Source: Lachnospiraceae bacterium (GTDB lineage: Bacteria > Bacillota > Clostridia > Lachnospirales > Lachnospiraceae). From it: a stretch of DNA of 38,686 nt. The translations under genes and the position numbers were made by a program. Shown here in pieces: positions 23,879 through 32,152 of the stretch. Below the pieces are notes generated by a model. The model ran no database searches and had not been told where the DNA came from. It worked only from the letters and a program-made list of their open reading frames with translations. The stretch is taken from positions 1-38,686 of the forward strand of contig DNUZ01000005.1 in NCBI GenBank assembly GCA_003507655.1, given 5' to 3'. Each line of letters begins with the position of its first letter. Positions within the stretch are counted from its first letter, which is position 1.

Positions 23879-24289
23879 TCATCTAAATAAGTAGTCAATG
23901 GATTTGTTACGTTTGTGGAATGAGATAACAACGGTTCGATTTCCCTTTGGCAAGTCGATGATATTAAATTTTGTATAAATATCAACGGTTTCTTCCTCTC
24001 CATCTGCGTTATAAAGTTCCACTTGTGGGACAAATACATATAATATTTCATATTCATAACCGGGTTTCGTGTTCTGGAGTGTATGACAGAAATCTTCTAC
24101 TTCAATCTGCATAAGTATAGATTTTTGCTTATCGCTTCGTATATTATACTCGTTAATAAATTCGATATTCTCCTGTCGCTTTTCGTTTAGAGAAATGGTA
24201 TATTTTCCTAACGAAACACAAATTTTTATTTTATCAAGTACATTCTGGATTTCTTCTCGGGTGTAATTCTGATTGTAATATGGATTCAT
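23879..24289 (-). CDS. MqsR-like toxin partner of the Panacea antitoxin
   Basis: 136 aa. The layout follows MqsR: an N-terminal helix before a lysine/glycine segment (LDKIKICVSLGKYTISLNEKRQENIEFINEYNI), a central LMQIEVEDFCHTLQN, YVFVPQVELY, and a final strand pair with DIYTKFNI and VVISFHKR. MqsR toxins are ribosome-independent mRNA interferases with a BECR-type fold. The similarity is by pattern from memory, not by alignment. The toxin gene comes first and the antitoxin second, the MqsRA order. A GAGGTG site precedes the ATG with an 11-nt leader. Activity and target sequence are unknown. Confidence 0.65.
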   Translation of the reverse strand: MNPYYNQNYTREEIQNVLDKIKICVSLGKYTISLNEKRQENIEFINEYNIRSDKQKSILMQIEVEDFCHTLQNTKPGYEYEILYVFVPQVELYNADGEEETVDIYTKFNIIDLPKGNRTVVISFHKRNKSIDYLFR

Positions 24290-24306
24290 TGCATCACCTC
24301 AATATT

Positions 24307-24335
24307 ATGATACAACAGTTGCACCAAAAATACAA
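24307..24335 (-). promoter_or_regulatory. Toxin-antitoxin promoter with short palindrome
   Basis: On the minus strand TTGTAT (plus 24335-24330), a 17-nt spacer, TATCAT (plus 24312-24307). The palindrome CAACAGTTG (24313-24321) lies between the hexamers and is a candidate operator. Confidence 0.5.
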
Positions 24336-24381
24336 CACAAAACGCACTAATTGATACACTTTTTAAATTCTGCATATATCA

Positions 24382-24410
24382 CTGACATTACAGAAACAAA
24401 ATGGTATAAT
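24382..24410 (+). promoter_or_regulatory. Promoter of the YgjP-like gene
   Basis: CTGACA (24382-24387), a 17-nt spacer, TATAAT (24405-24410). The start near 24417 gives a 128-nt leader that is very A-rich and poor in G, with no ribosome site before the ATG. Confidence 0.65.
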
Positions 24411-24544
24411 AGGTACCAAACAACAAAAGACTATAACTATATAAAAGCAAAACCCGGAAGATATAAAAAGTATAGAATAATTACAGAAAAGAACTATAAA
24501 TAAACTATAGGCAAATATAGAATAAAACGATCACGGACAAAAAC

Positions 24545-25273
24545 ATGACAACCCCAAAAGAATATCACAACATACAATTAAAAAACACCACCCTGACCTA
24601 CCTCTTAGAGCGTAAGCCGGTAAAGAACATCAACCTTCGCATCAAGTCCGACGGCTCCGTCTGCGTGTCGGCAAACAACAGAGTCCCGGTGTGGAGGATC
24701 GAGGATTTTATTATAGAAAAGCAGGACTACATAGAACAGGCGATCCGGGAGTATTCGAAGAAGAATACGCAGGAGTTAGCATCAAAACAATATGTAGACG
24801 GAGAAACCTTCGGCTTTTTAGGAAAAAGCCTGTGTTTAAAAGTCAAAGAGGCAGAGACTGAGCGGGTAGAGACGGACGGAATCTATTTGTGCCTATATTT
24901 AAAACAAACAGAAAATTTTACAAAAAAGGAGCGGCTGGTACAACAGTGGTTCAAAGAACAGACCGTGCAGGTGTTTTCTGAGATCATAGAAAGCATCTAT
25001 CCGCAATTTGAAAAATACGGAGTGCCATATCCGAAGATCACCATTCGCAGCATGACATCCCGCTGGGGTTCGTGCCAGCCCGTAAAGGCAAGGATCACCT
25101 TGAATGCATGGCTCATTGCTACGCCGAAGGAGTGTATTGAATATGTAGTGGTACATGAATTTGCACATTTTATCCATCCGAATCATTCAAAGCAATTCTG
25201 GGCATTTGTAGAGAGCATGATGCCGGATTACCGGGAGCGAAAAACCATGCTCCGGGGTTATGGAACATATTGA
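24545..25273 (+). CDS. YgjP-like M48-type metallopeptidase (DUF45)
   Basis: 242 aa. The catalytic motif HEFAHFIHPNHS (His204, Glu205, His208 and His214) and the preceding RSMTSRWGSCQPVKARITLNAWLIATP block are typical of the YgjP/DUF45 metal-dependent hydrolases. The N-terminal half has the usual KNINLRIKSDGSVCVSANNRVPVWRIEDFI. The cellular substrate is not known; proteolysis is inferred from the HExxH motif. The ATG at 24545 gives the expected N-terminus but no Shine-Dalgarno is present, and the first 60 nt of the gene are almost free of G. Its last 26 coding bases recur 3.5 kb downstream, in frame to a stop. Confidence 0.85.
   Translation: MTTPKEYHNIQLKNTTLTYLLERKPVKNINLRIKSDGSVCVSANNRVPVWRIEDFIIEKQDYIEQAIREYSKKNTQELASKQYVDGETFGFLGKSLCLKVKEAETERVETDGIYLCLYLKQTENFTKKERLVQQWFKEQTVQVFSEIIESIYPQFEKYGVPYPKITIRSMTSRWGSCQPVKARITLNAWLIATPKECIEYVVVHEFAHFIHPNHSKQFWAFVESMMPDYRERKTMLRGYGTY
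25241..25266 (+). repeat. 26-bp direct repeat, left copy
   Basis: Starts AAAACCATGCTCCGGGG and ends TATGGAAC, and lies in the 3' end of the ygjP-like gene (codons KTMLRGYGT). It matches the right copy at 28750-28775 in 25 of 26 positions; the one difference is a synonymous GGT/GGC. Confidence 0.85.
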
Positions 25274-25299
25274 TTTTTTTAATATGTGTAGTGTATAAT
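25270..25299 (+). promoter_or_regulatory. Promoter overlapping the ygjP stop codon
   Basis: TTGATT (25270-25275, containing the TGA stop), an 18-nt spacer, TATAAT (25294-25299). A perfect palindrome GATCATGTGATC (25302-25313) covers the predicted start near 25306 and may be an operator. It would drive the surface protein gene through a leader of about 360 nt. Confidence 0.55.
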
Positions 25300-25441
25300 A
25301 CGATCATGTGATCAGCATTTGAAATAAAGATGTTATGATGCGTGTGCACAATGGAGGATATATTTTCACAGTAAGACAGAACTTATGGAGAACTGCTTTG
25401 AGAGTTTGAATGAAAATAAACTTGGGAGTGTAGGTATATGA

Positions 25442-25645
25442 GTTTTAGAAAAGATTTGCGGATGCAATTCCGCTGTGATTTATAACTACGTTAACGATTT
25501 GGATGCTTTAAGGGTCCGGTTCACTGAGCATTATACAAGTAAGTGGACTGGACCATTTTATGTTAAAACTTCCGATGAAATGTCAAGTGAACAGAACAGT
25601 TTGTCTTGCTGGAACAGAGTGCAAAATAGGTATGTAAAAGTATAA
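25442..25645 (+). other. Open coding-like frame without start signal
   Basis: 67 codons open from just after a TGA (25439-25441) to a TAA at 25643-25645, with protein-like composition (VNDLDALRVRFTEHYTSKW, TGPFYVKTSDEMSSEQ). No ATG with a ribosome site was found. It may be a gene fragment carried with the surface-protein cassette. The 396 nt between the ygjP-like gene and the surface protein otherwise hold the promoter and palindrome above and nothing else I recognise. Confidence 0.25.
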
Positions 25646-25669
25646 GTCACAACTTGGGAGGAATACGAA

Positions 25670-28600
25670 ATGAAAAAACGAATTTTAAGTATCTTGCTCA
25701 TCCTTTGCATGGTACTGGGGTTTGTACCAATGACGGTATTTGCAGAGACAAATTTTGACAGTACATGGACAGAACTGACGTCTGTTCATGGTGGTACAAT
25801 GCTTGCAACAGGCAAATATTATTTGAACAGTGATATAACTATTGATAGTGCCATTACCATCACAGATAATAGCACGGTTACCCTCGATTTAAATGGTCAT
25901 GTATTGAGAATGACTGGTGAAGACAGTGTTATTAGGATGGAAAATGGGAAGCTGACTTTGCAAGACAGTAATTCGCAAGCTATACACAAGTTTAGTGAAG
26001 TAAATGATTTGTGGGTGCTGGATGAAGCCAATGGTACACAAATTGTCAAGGGCGGTGTTATCACCCAGGACAGAGCGGGTATTAGCGCCCCTTCCTATTA
26101 CGGAGGAGTCTCTTTAGGAGGAGGAACATTTACGATGGAAAGAGGAAGCATCGTGGGATGTGCTGCTTCCGGTGAGGGCGGTGGCCTCTGTGCAAGTGGC
26201 GGCTACTTCATGATGGAAGGCGGTACAATTATTGGCTGTACTGCAAAACAGGGTAGTGGTATATTTTTGAGTAAAACATATATGTATGCAAACGGTGGCA
26301 ATGTAGAGGGTACGGTGCTGAATGAGGGGGAAATTACTCATGGCTACTATGCTGCCAATGTCACTTACTTCGGAGGTGATGTGGACAACCGGAATGCAAT
26401 CTGTGATGGTATTTATAAAGGTACGGTGATCAATTATGGCACCATCAGTGGTGGTGGATTTTATGGTACGGTTACCAATTATGGAACTGTTGCCAATGGC
26501 AGTTTCAGCAGTAAACCAAATGGTGGATATACGGTGACATTTGATTCTGACGGAGGAACGGCGGTTACTTCCCAGTATTGTGTTAATACACCTGCCCTAG
26601 AACCCACCCCACCAACCAAGCGAGGGAATGCTTTTATTGGATGGTACAATGGAGAGACGAAATATGATTTCCATAATGCGGTTACCGCTGACCTGAATTT
26701 GAAAGCAAAGTGGACAGATACTTATGTCATAACTTATAAGCCGGGCAGATATGCCATAGAAACGGAAGAACAAACTGATACAAAGAATTATTATGGTGAT
26801 GAATTGTTGACACTAAAAGGGGAAATCTTCCATCGCACCGGCTACAGGCAGACTGGATGGAAAGACACTGAGTATTGGGATGATTATTATATAACTTATG
26901 GTTTGAATAGAACTTATTGTGTTGCTGATATGTATAATCAGGAGGTAACGGCGTTGTATCCGGTATGGAGCGCTAATAATTATACGATTGTTTTTGACGC
27001 AAACGGCGGCAATGGAACAATGTCGGCACTTAATATGAAATACGACAAAGCAGAAATGCTTTCAAAAAATACGTTTACCCAAAGTGGATATGAATTTCTG
27101 GGATGGAATACAAAGGCTGATGGCACAGGGACAAGCTATACAGATGAACAGTCCGTATTGAATCTGACAAGTGAAAATAATGCTGAGATAACTCTTTATG
27201 CACAGTGGAAAGATGTGGAAGTACCTACCGGAAAGATCAGCATTGGCACGAATACATGGAGTACCTCTTTAAACAACATTACTTTCAATCTGTTCTTTCG
27301 GGAAGCACAGGAGGTTAAGATTACTGCATCTGATAATAGTGGTCAGCCGGTTACGATTGAATATCTGTTAAGTAGCAGGAAATTGAGCCAAAAAGAACTT
27401 GAAACAGAAGATTTTAAGCAATACAAAGGAGCATTTAATATAAAACCGGATAACGAGTATGTTATCTATGTCCGGTTAAGTGATCAATCAGGTAACACCT
27501 GTTATATTAACTCAGATGGTATCGTGATCAATGAAACCAATTCTGTGATTTTGGGTGTGACAAATGGAAAGACTTATTGTTCAGCAAAAACGGTAATGGT
27601 GGATGAAAAATATATGGATACTATTTCTGTAAATGGCGAATACGTAACACCTATAAATGGTGAATTTACTCTTTCGCCGAAAGAAGGAAAACAGAAGATA
27701 GTAGTGATTGACAAAACAGGCAATAAATCTGAAATCACTGTAACTGTAAACAAAGGGCATACACCTTTGGACGATGACGGCGATTGCACCACGCCGGTTC
27801 TGTGTAAATTTTGTGGTGAACAGGCGATTGCTGCAAAGAAAGAGCATACCTGGAGTGAATGGGCATCTGCCGGAAATGGAAGACACAATCGTCATTGCAC
27901 CACAGCCGGTTGCAAAGCAGCTAATGCAAAGAACTGCTCAGGAGGTACGGCAACCTGTACATTACAGGCAGTGTGTGAAATCTGCGGTGGGCAGTACGGT
28001 GGAATTGATAGCAAAAATCACAGGGATTTAGAGCATAAGGACTCTAATGCTGCGACAGTTACTTCTAGAGGGAATAGAGAATATTGGTACTGTAAAGATT
28101 GTGGTAAATGCTTTGCTGATAAAGATGGTATAACAGAAATCAAATTGGATGATATCGTAATCTCAAAGCTCCCACCCAAAATCATAGAGGGACAGGATGC
28201 CAGCGTATCAGAAGGTGAAAGAAAAGCCCTTGTTTTTCGTTCCAATGCGGCATTTTGTGATTTCATCCGTGTAGAAATTGATGCTAAAACCCTTAATGAA
28301 GAGAACTACACTAAGAAAGAGGGCAGCACGATTATTACCCTGGAAGCTGATTATATAGCAACACTTCCGATTGGGGAGCATACGATTGATATTGTATCAA
28401 AAAGCGGAAAAGCAACAGCAAACTTTACTATAACAAGCAAAGAGCCATCCGCATTACCAATACCAAATAAAAAGCCAGCCGTATTACCAGCACCGGATAA
28501 AGAACCAGCCATATTACAAATACCAAATAAGGTGCCGTCCATATTATCAATACAGAATAAAGAGCAATCTGTATCACTAACACCGGATAAGCTGCAATCC

Positions 28601-28717
28601 GCATCACCTATAACGGGGGATGACAGTTATATGATACTTTGGACTGCCTTGGTGATCATAAGCGGCAGTGTGTTGATAGGAGCAGGCGTTTATGATAAAA
28701 GGAAAAGAGTAAAATAA
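25670..28717 (+). CDS. Sortase-anchored InlB-repeat surface protein
   Basis: 1015 aa. A Sec signal peptide (ILSILLILCMVLGFVPMTVFAET) is followed by a beta-helix-like region to about residue 280, rich in GGxFTMERGSI-type repeats. Listeria-Bacteroides (InlB B, Flg_new) repeats come next: YTVTFDSDGGTAVTSQYC to LKAKWTD at about 290-350, a divergent one at about 352-434, and YTIVFDANGGNGTMSA to TLYAQWKD at about 437-515. A Cys/His-rich segment (residues about 695-845, CKFCGEQ, HCTTAGC, CEICGGQ, CKDCGKC) precedes a beta domain. Six 10-residue Pro-rich repeats follow, ending in SPITGD, a membrane helix and KRKRVK, a sortase signal. GGGAGG precedes the ATG. Binding partner unknown. The gene lies between two 26-bp direct repeats. 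Confidence 0.9.
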   Translation: MKKRILSILLILCMVLGFVPMTVFAETNFDSTWTELTSVHGGTMLATGKYYLNSDITIDSAITITDNSTVTLDLNGHVLRMTGEDSVIRMENGKLTLQDSNSQAIHKFSEVNDLWVLDEANGTQIVKGGVITQDRAGISAPSYYGGVSLGGGTFTMERGSIVGCAASGEGGGLCASGGYFMMEGGTIIGCTAKQGSGIFLSKTYMYANGGNVEGTVLNEGEITHGYYAANVTYFGGDVDNRNAICDGIYKGTVINYGTISGGGFYGTVTNYGTVANGSFSSKPNGGYTVTFDSDGGTAVTSQYCVNTPALEPTPPTKRGNAFIGWYNGETKYDFHNAVTADLNLKAKWTDTYVITYKPGRYAIETEEQTDTKNYYGDELLTLKGEIFHRTGYRQTGWKDTEYWDDYYITYGLNRTYCVADMYNQEVTALYPVWSANNYTIVFDANGGNGTMSALNMKYDKAEMLSKNTFTQSGYEFLGWNTKADGTGTSYTDEQSVLNLTSENNAEITLYAQWKDVEVPTGKISIGTNTWSTSLNNITFNLFFREAQEVKITASDNSGQPVTIEYLLSSRKLSQKELETEDFKQYKGAFNIKPDNEYVIYVRLSDQSGNTCYINSDGIVINETNSVILGVTNGKTYCSAKTVMVDEKYMDTISVNGEYVTPINGEFTLSPKEGKQKIVVIDKTGNKSEITVTVNKGHTPLDDDGDCTTPVLCKFCGEQAIAAKKEHTWSEWASAGNGRHNRHCTTAGCKAANAKNCSGGTATCTLQAVCEICGGQYGGIDSKNHRDLEHKDSNAATVTSRGNREYWYCKDCGKCFADKDGITEIKLDDIVISKLPPKIIEGQDASVSEGERKALVFRSNAAFCDFIRVEIDAKTLNEENYTKKEGSTIITLEADYIATLPIGEHTIDIVSKSGKATANFTITSKEPSALPIPNKKPAVLPAPDKEPAILQIPNKVPSILSIQNKEQSVSLTPDKLQSASPITGDDSYMILWTALVIISGSVLIGAGVYDKRKRVK
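28439..28618 (+). repeat. Six 30-nt tandem repeats encoding a Pro-rich stalk
   Basis: In-frame units KEPSALPIPN, KKPAVLPAPD, KEPAILQIPN, KVPSILSIQN, KEQSVSLTPD, KLQSASPITG. The last unit ends in the sortase motif. Confidence 0.8.
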
Positions 28718-28749
28718 AAGACATATGATAACTGCAAAACGGTATCTGT

Positions 28750-28775
28750 AAAACCATGCTCCGGGGCTATGGAAC
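28750..28775 (+). repeat. 26-bp direct repeat, right copy
   Basis: Second copy of the ygjP 3' end (25/26 identical). Reading on in the same frame gives KTMLRGYGTR and a TGA at 28780-28782, which again forms part of a -35 hexamer, here the cspA promoter. Confidence 0.85.
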
Positions 28776-28778
28776 TCG

Positions 28779-28807
28779 TTGACGAACATGGAAAATTGTG
28801 CTAGTAT
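28779..28807 (+). promoter_or_regulatory. cspA promoter
   Basis: TTGACG (28779-28784), a 17-nt spacer, TAGTAT (28802-28807). The leader is about 50 nt, short for a cold-induced csp gene. Confidence 0.6.
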
Positions 28808-28864
28808 AAAAAAGTAAATAAGCCCTTGGGGAAGGGATGAACAGTGTGTTAGGAGGAAGGTTTT

Positions 28865-29068
28865 ATGCAGCAGGGAACAGTAAAATGGTTTAATGCCAAA
28901 AAAGGTTACGGATTTATTTCTGATGAAGAAGGAAAAGATGTATTTGTACATTTTTCTGCTTTGAACATGGATGGTTTCAAAGAGCTGAAAGACGGAGAGC
29001 GTGTAGAGTTTGAAGTAGTAGAAGGCGAGAAGGGACCACAGGCAGCAAATGTTGTTCGTCTTGGTTAA
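28865..29068 (+). CDS. cspA: Cold-shock protein (CSD nucleic-acid chaperone)
   Basis: 67 aa, a single OB-fold cold-shock domain. RNP1 is KGYGFISDE (residues 13-21) and RNP2 is VFVHFSAL (26-33), with the opening [10 protein letters not shown]. It binds single-stranded RNA and DNA and prevents secondary structure. TTAGGAGGAAGG precedes the ATG. It has its own promoter and terminator and is monocistronic. The symbol denotes the family; the paralogue number is unknown. Confidence 0.95.
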   Translation: MQQGTVKWFNAKKGYGFISDEEGKDVFVHFSALNMDGFKELKDGERVEFEVVEGEKGPQAANVVRLG

Positions 29069-29102
29069 TTCATAAATAGAGTAGAATTGGGAATAATAAC
29101 CA

Positions 29103-29129
29103 AAAGAGGGTGTCAGGCACCCTCTTTTT
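29103..29129 (+). terminator. cspA terminator
   Basis: AAAGAGGGTG (29103-29112) pairs with CACCCTCTTT (29118-29127) around a five-base loop, with T residues to 29129. Confidence 0.9.
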
Positions 29130-29200
29130 AAATGATATATTTTTATAAAAAATAGATAGAGCAAACAAGTGAATTTTTGCAGAGAGGAGCAGACACGGCA

Positions 29201-32119
29201 TTGAGAGACTTAAACACATTAGAGGCATACGAATTATTAGAAAAGAAAGAATTACAGGATTTGAATTCTGTCGGATATAGATTGCGTCATAAAAAGACCG
29301 GGGCAAAGATAGCACTGATCCGGAATGACGACGAGAATAAAGTATTTTATATCGGATTCCGTACACCGCCAAAGGACAGTACCGGAGTGGCACACATCGT
29401 AGAACATACCGTATTATGCGGATCGGATAAATTTCCGGTCAAAGATCCGTTTGTAGAATTGGCAAAGGGTTCCCTGAATACCTTTTTAAACGCCATGACC
29501 TATCCGGATAAGACCGTCTATCCGGTGGCAAGCTGCAATGATAAAGATTTTGCAAACCTGATGGATGTCTATTTGGATGCGGTATTCCACCCGAATATCT
29601 ATAAATATGAAGAGATTTTTAAACAGGAAGGCTGGCACTATGAATTAGAGAGCGAAGATGCGCCGATCACTTATAACGGAGTAGTCTATAATGAGATGAA
29701 GGGAGCATTTTCTTCACCGGAAAGCGTGTTAGAGCGAAGTATCTTGAATTCCCTGTTTCCGGATAACACCTATGGAAATGAATCCGGCGGAGACCCGGTA
29801 GATATTCCTGACCTGACTTATCAGGATTATTTAGATTTTCACAGCAAGTATTATCATCCGAGCAATTCCTATATCTACCTCTATGGAGATATGGATTTTG
29901 CAGAAAAATTAGAGTGGATCGACAAAGAGTATTTATCCGCATATGACGCGATCACCTTAGATTCCGCGATCAAAGAGCAGGCAGCATTTGAGAAGCCAAA
30001 AGAAATCAGCTTCCCATATCCGATCGCAAGCAGTGAATCTTTAACAGACAACACCTATCTGTCTTACAATACCGTAGTGGGCAATGTGTTAGATAAAGAA
30101 CTCTATTTAGCGTTTGAAGTCTTAGAATATGCATTGTTAAATGCACCTGGAGCACCGTTAAAAAAAGCGCTGATCGATGCAGGCATCGGAAAAGACATCA
30201 TGGGTTCCTATGACAACGGGATCTATCAGCCGATCTTTTCGATCATTGCAAAGAATGCGAATGAGGAGCAGAAAGAAGAATTTTTATCTGTGATCCGAAA
30301 CGTGTTAGAGGATTGTGTTAAGAACGGGATCAGCAAAAAATCACTGCTAGCAGGGATCAACAGCATGGAATTCAAATTCCGTGAGGCAGATTTTGGAGCT
30401 TATCCGAAAGGACTCATGTACGGTTTGCAGTGCCTCGACAGCTGGCTCTATGATGAAAAAGAACCGTTTATGCATATAGAAGCGATCGAGACCTATGCAT
30501 TTTTAAAAGAGCAGACCCAAGGAAGATATTTCGAGGAACTGGTACAGAAATATCTTTTAGACAATACCCATGTGTCGGTAGTCATCACGAAACCGCAGAA
30601 GGGACTGAATGCCGAGAATGAAAAAGCATTAGAAGAAAAATTAGCGGCATATAAGGCAACACTCAGTAAAGAAGAGATTGACAGCCTCATAGCAGATACC
30701 AGACATTTAAAAGAGTATCAGGAAGAGCCGTCACCAAAAGAAGACTTAGAAAAAATCCCGCTTTTAAAACGGGAAGACCTGAAAAAAGAGATCGTAAAGC
30801 TGACCAACGAAGAATGTGAGGTAGCAGGCGTACCGGCACTTTATCACGATGTGTTTACCAGCGGCATCCACTATGTAGACTTTATGTTTGATATCAAACA
30901 TATCCGTCAGGAAGATCTGCCATATGTCGGACTGTTAAAAGCCGTGCTTGGCTATGTCGACACAGAGCATTACGGCTATGCAGATCTGTCCAATGAGATC
31001 GATCTGCAGACCGGTGGGATCAGCAATAACATCTTAGGAACGGCAGATGTGGAAAACATCGAAGAATACAGTCTGAAATTTGAAGTACGCACAAAATTCT
31101 TAGAAGATAAGACCGGAGCAGCGCTTCGTCTGGTAAAAGAAATCCTTTGCAGTTCTGATTTGGACGATGAAAAACGTCTGTACGAGATTATTGCCCAGGG
31201 CAAATCCAGATTACAGATGGCAATCGGCGGAATGGGACATTATATGGCAGGAATGCGTGCAATGTCTTATTTCTCCAAAACATCAAAAATTTCAGATTTG
31301 ACCGGTGGAATAGAACTCTATAAAATGGTTGCAGATTTAGAAGAACATTTTGAGGAAAAGAAAGAAGAATTAAAAGCAACCTTAAAACGCTTAGTCAAAG
31401 AAATATTTGTAAGAGAAAGACTGATGTTAAATATTACTTCCGCAGGTGGAACGGAATTCTTAGAACAAGAATTGCAGATGCTGTTAGAGTCCCTGCCAAG
31501 TGATAAAAATCCTGTAAAACAGCAGGAAATCATCTGTGAGAAAAAGAACGAAGGCTTTTTAGATGCTTCTAAAGTACAGTATGTTTCCCGTGCGGGCAAC
31601 TTTGTGGAAAAAGGGTATTCCTATACAGGAACACTAAGGATTTTAAAAGTCATTATGGGCTATGATTACCTGTGGATTAACATTCGTGTCAAGGGCGGAG
31701 CTTATGGCTGCATGAGTGGATTTGGAAAGAACGGAGACACCTACTTTGCTTCCTACCGTGACCCGAAACTTCGTGCGACCAATGAAATCTATGAAAAGAT
31801 TCCAGAGTATTTAAAGGAATTTGATGCAGACGAAAGAGATATGACAAAATATATCATCGGAACCATCAGCGAGATGGATACACCGCTGACCCCGATCTTT
31901 AAAGGACGGCGTTCCCTGATCAGCTATTTAGGACATATCACGGATGAAGAACTGCAAAAAGAAAGAGATGCAGTATTGAGCGGCACGGCAGAGGACATCC
32001 GCGCGTTAGCGCCTTTAGTGCAGGCAGTCTTAGAAGAGCAGGATCTCTGCGTGATCGGAAATGAAGAAGCATTAAGAGCAGAAAAAGAGATGTTTATGGA
32101 ACTGAAAGATCTGTACTAG
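29201..32119 (+). CDS. M16C zinc metallopeptidase (presequence-protease-like)
   Basis: 972 aa. The inverted zinc motif HIVEH lies in STGVAHIVEHTVLCGSDKFPVKDPF, about residue 62-66, with the downstream Glu expected in VVYNEMKGAF. The two halves of the clamshell are present, with the M16C-associated middle domain (about 450-700) and the C-terminal inactive copy (GGAYGCMSGFGKNGDTYFASYRDPKL). Such enzymes degrade short peptides. A TTG at 29201, eleven nt after AGGAG, is chosen because it gives the usual N-terminus MRDLNTLEAYELLEKKEL; a TTG at 29177 has no ribosome site. There is no signal peptide, so it is cytosolic. Era follows after 33 nt. Confidence 0.93.
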   Translation: MRDLNTLEAYELLEKKELQDLNSVGYRLRHKKTGAKIALIRNDDENKVFYIGFRTPPKDSTGVAHIVEHTVLCGSDKFPVKDPFVELAKGSLNTFLNAMTYPDKTVYPVASCNDKDFANLMDVYLDAVFHPNIYKYEEIFKQEGWHYELESEDAPITYNGVVYNEMKGAFSSPESVLERSILNSLFPDNTYGNESGGDPVDIPDLTYQDYLDFHSKYYHPSNSYIYLYGDMDFAEKLEWIDKEYLSAYDAITLDSAIKEQAAFEKPKEISFPYPIASSESLTDNTYLSYNTVVGNVLDKELYLAFEVLEYALLNAPGAPLKKALIDAGIGKDIMGSYDNGIYQPIFSIIAKNANEEQKEEFLSVIRNVLEDCVKNGISKKSLLAGINSMEFKFREADFGAYPKGLMYGLQCLDSWLYDEKEPFMHIEAIETYAFLKEQTQGRYFEELVQKYLLDNTHVSVVITKPQKGLNAENEKALEEKLAAYKATLSKEEIDSLIADTRHLKEYQEEPSPKEDLEKIPLLKREDLKKEIVKLTNEECEVAGVPALYHDVFTSGIHYVDFMFDIKHIRQEDLPYVGLLKAVLGYVDTEHYGYADLSNEIDLQTGGISNNILGTADVENIEEYSLKFEVRTKFLEDKTGAALRLVKEILCSSDLDDEKRLYEIIAQGKSRLQMAIGGMGHYMAGMRAMSYFSKTSKISDLTGGIELYKMVADLEEHFEEKKEELKATLKRLVKEIFVRERLMLNITSAGGTEFLEQELQMLLESLPSDKNPVKQQEIICEKKNEGFLDASKVQYVSRAGNFVEKGYSYTGTLRILKVIMGYDYLWINIRVKGGAYGCMSGFGKNGDTYFASYRDPKLRATNEIYEKIPEYLKEFDADERDMTKYIIGTISEMDTPLTPIFKGRRSLISYLGHITDEELQKERDAVLSGTAEDIRALAPLVQAVLEEQDLCVIGNEEALRAEKEMFMELKDLY

Positions 32120-32152
32120 GAATGTACGAAAAGAAAAATCAAAGGAGACGGA

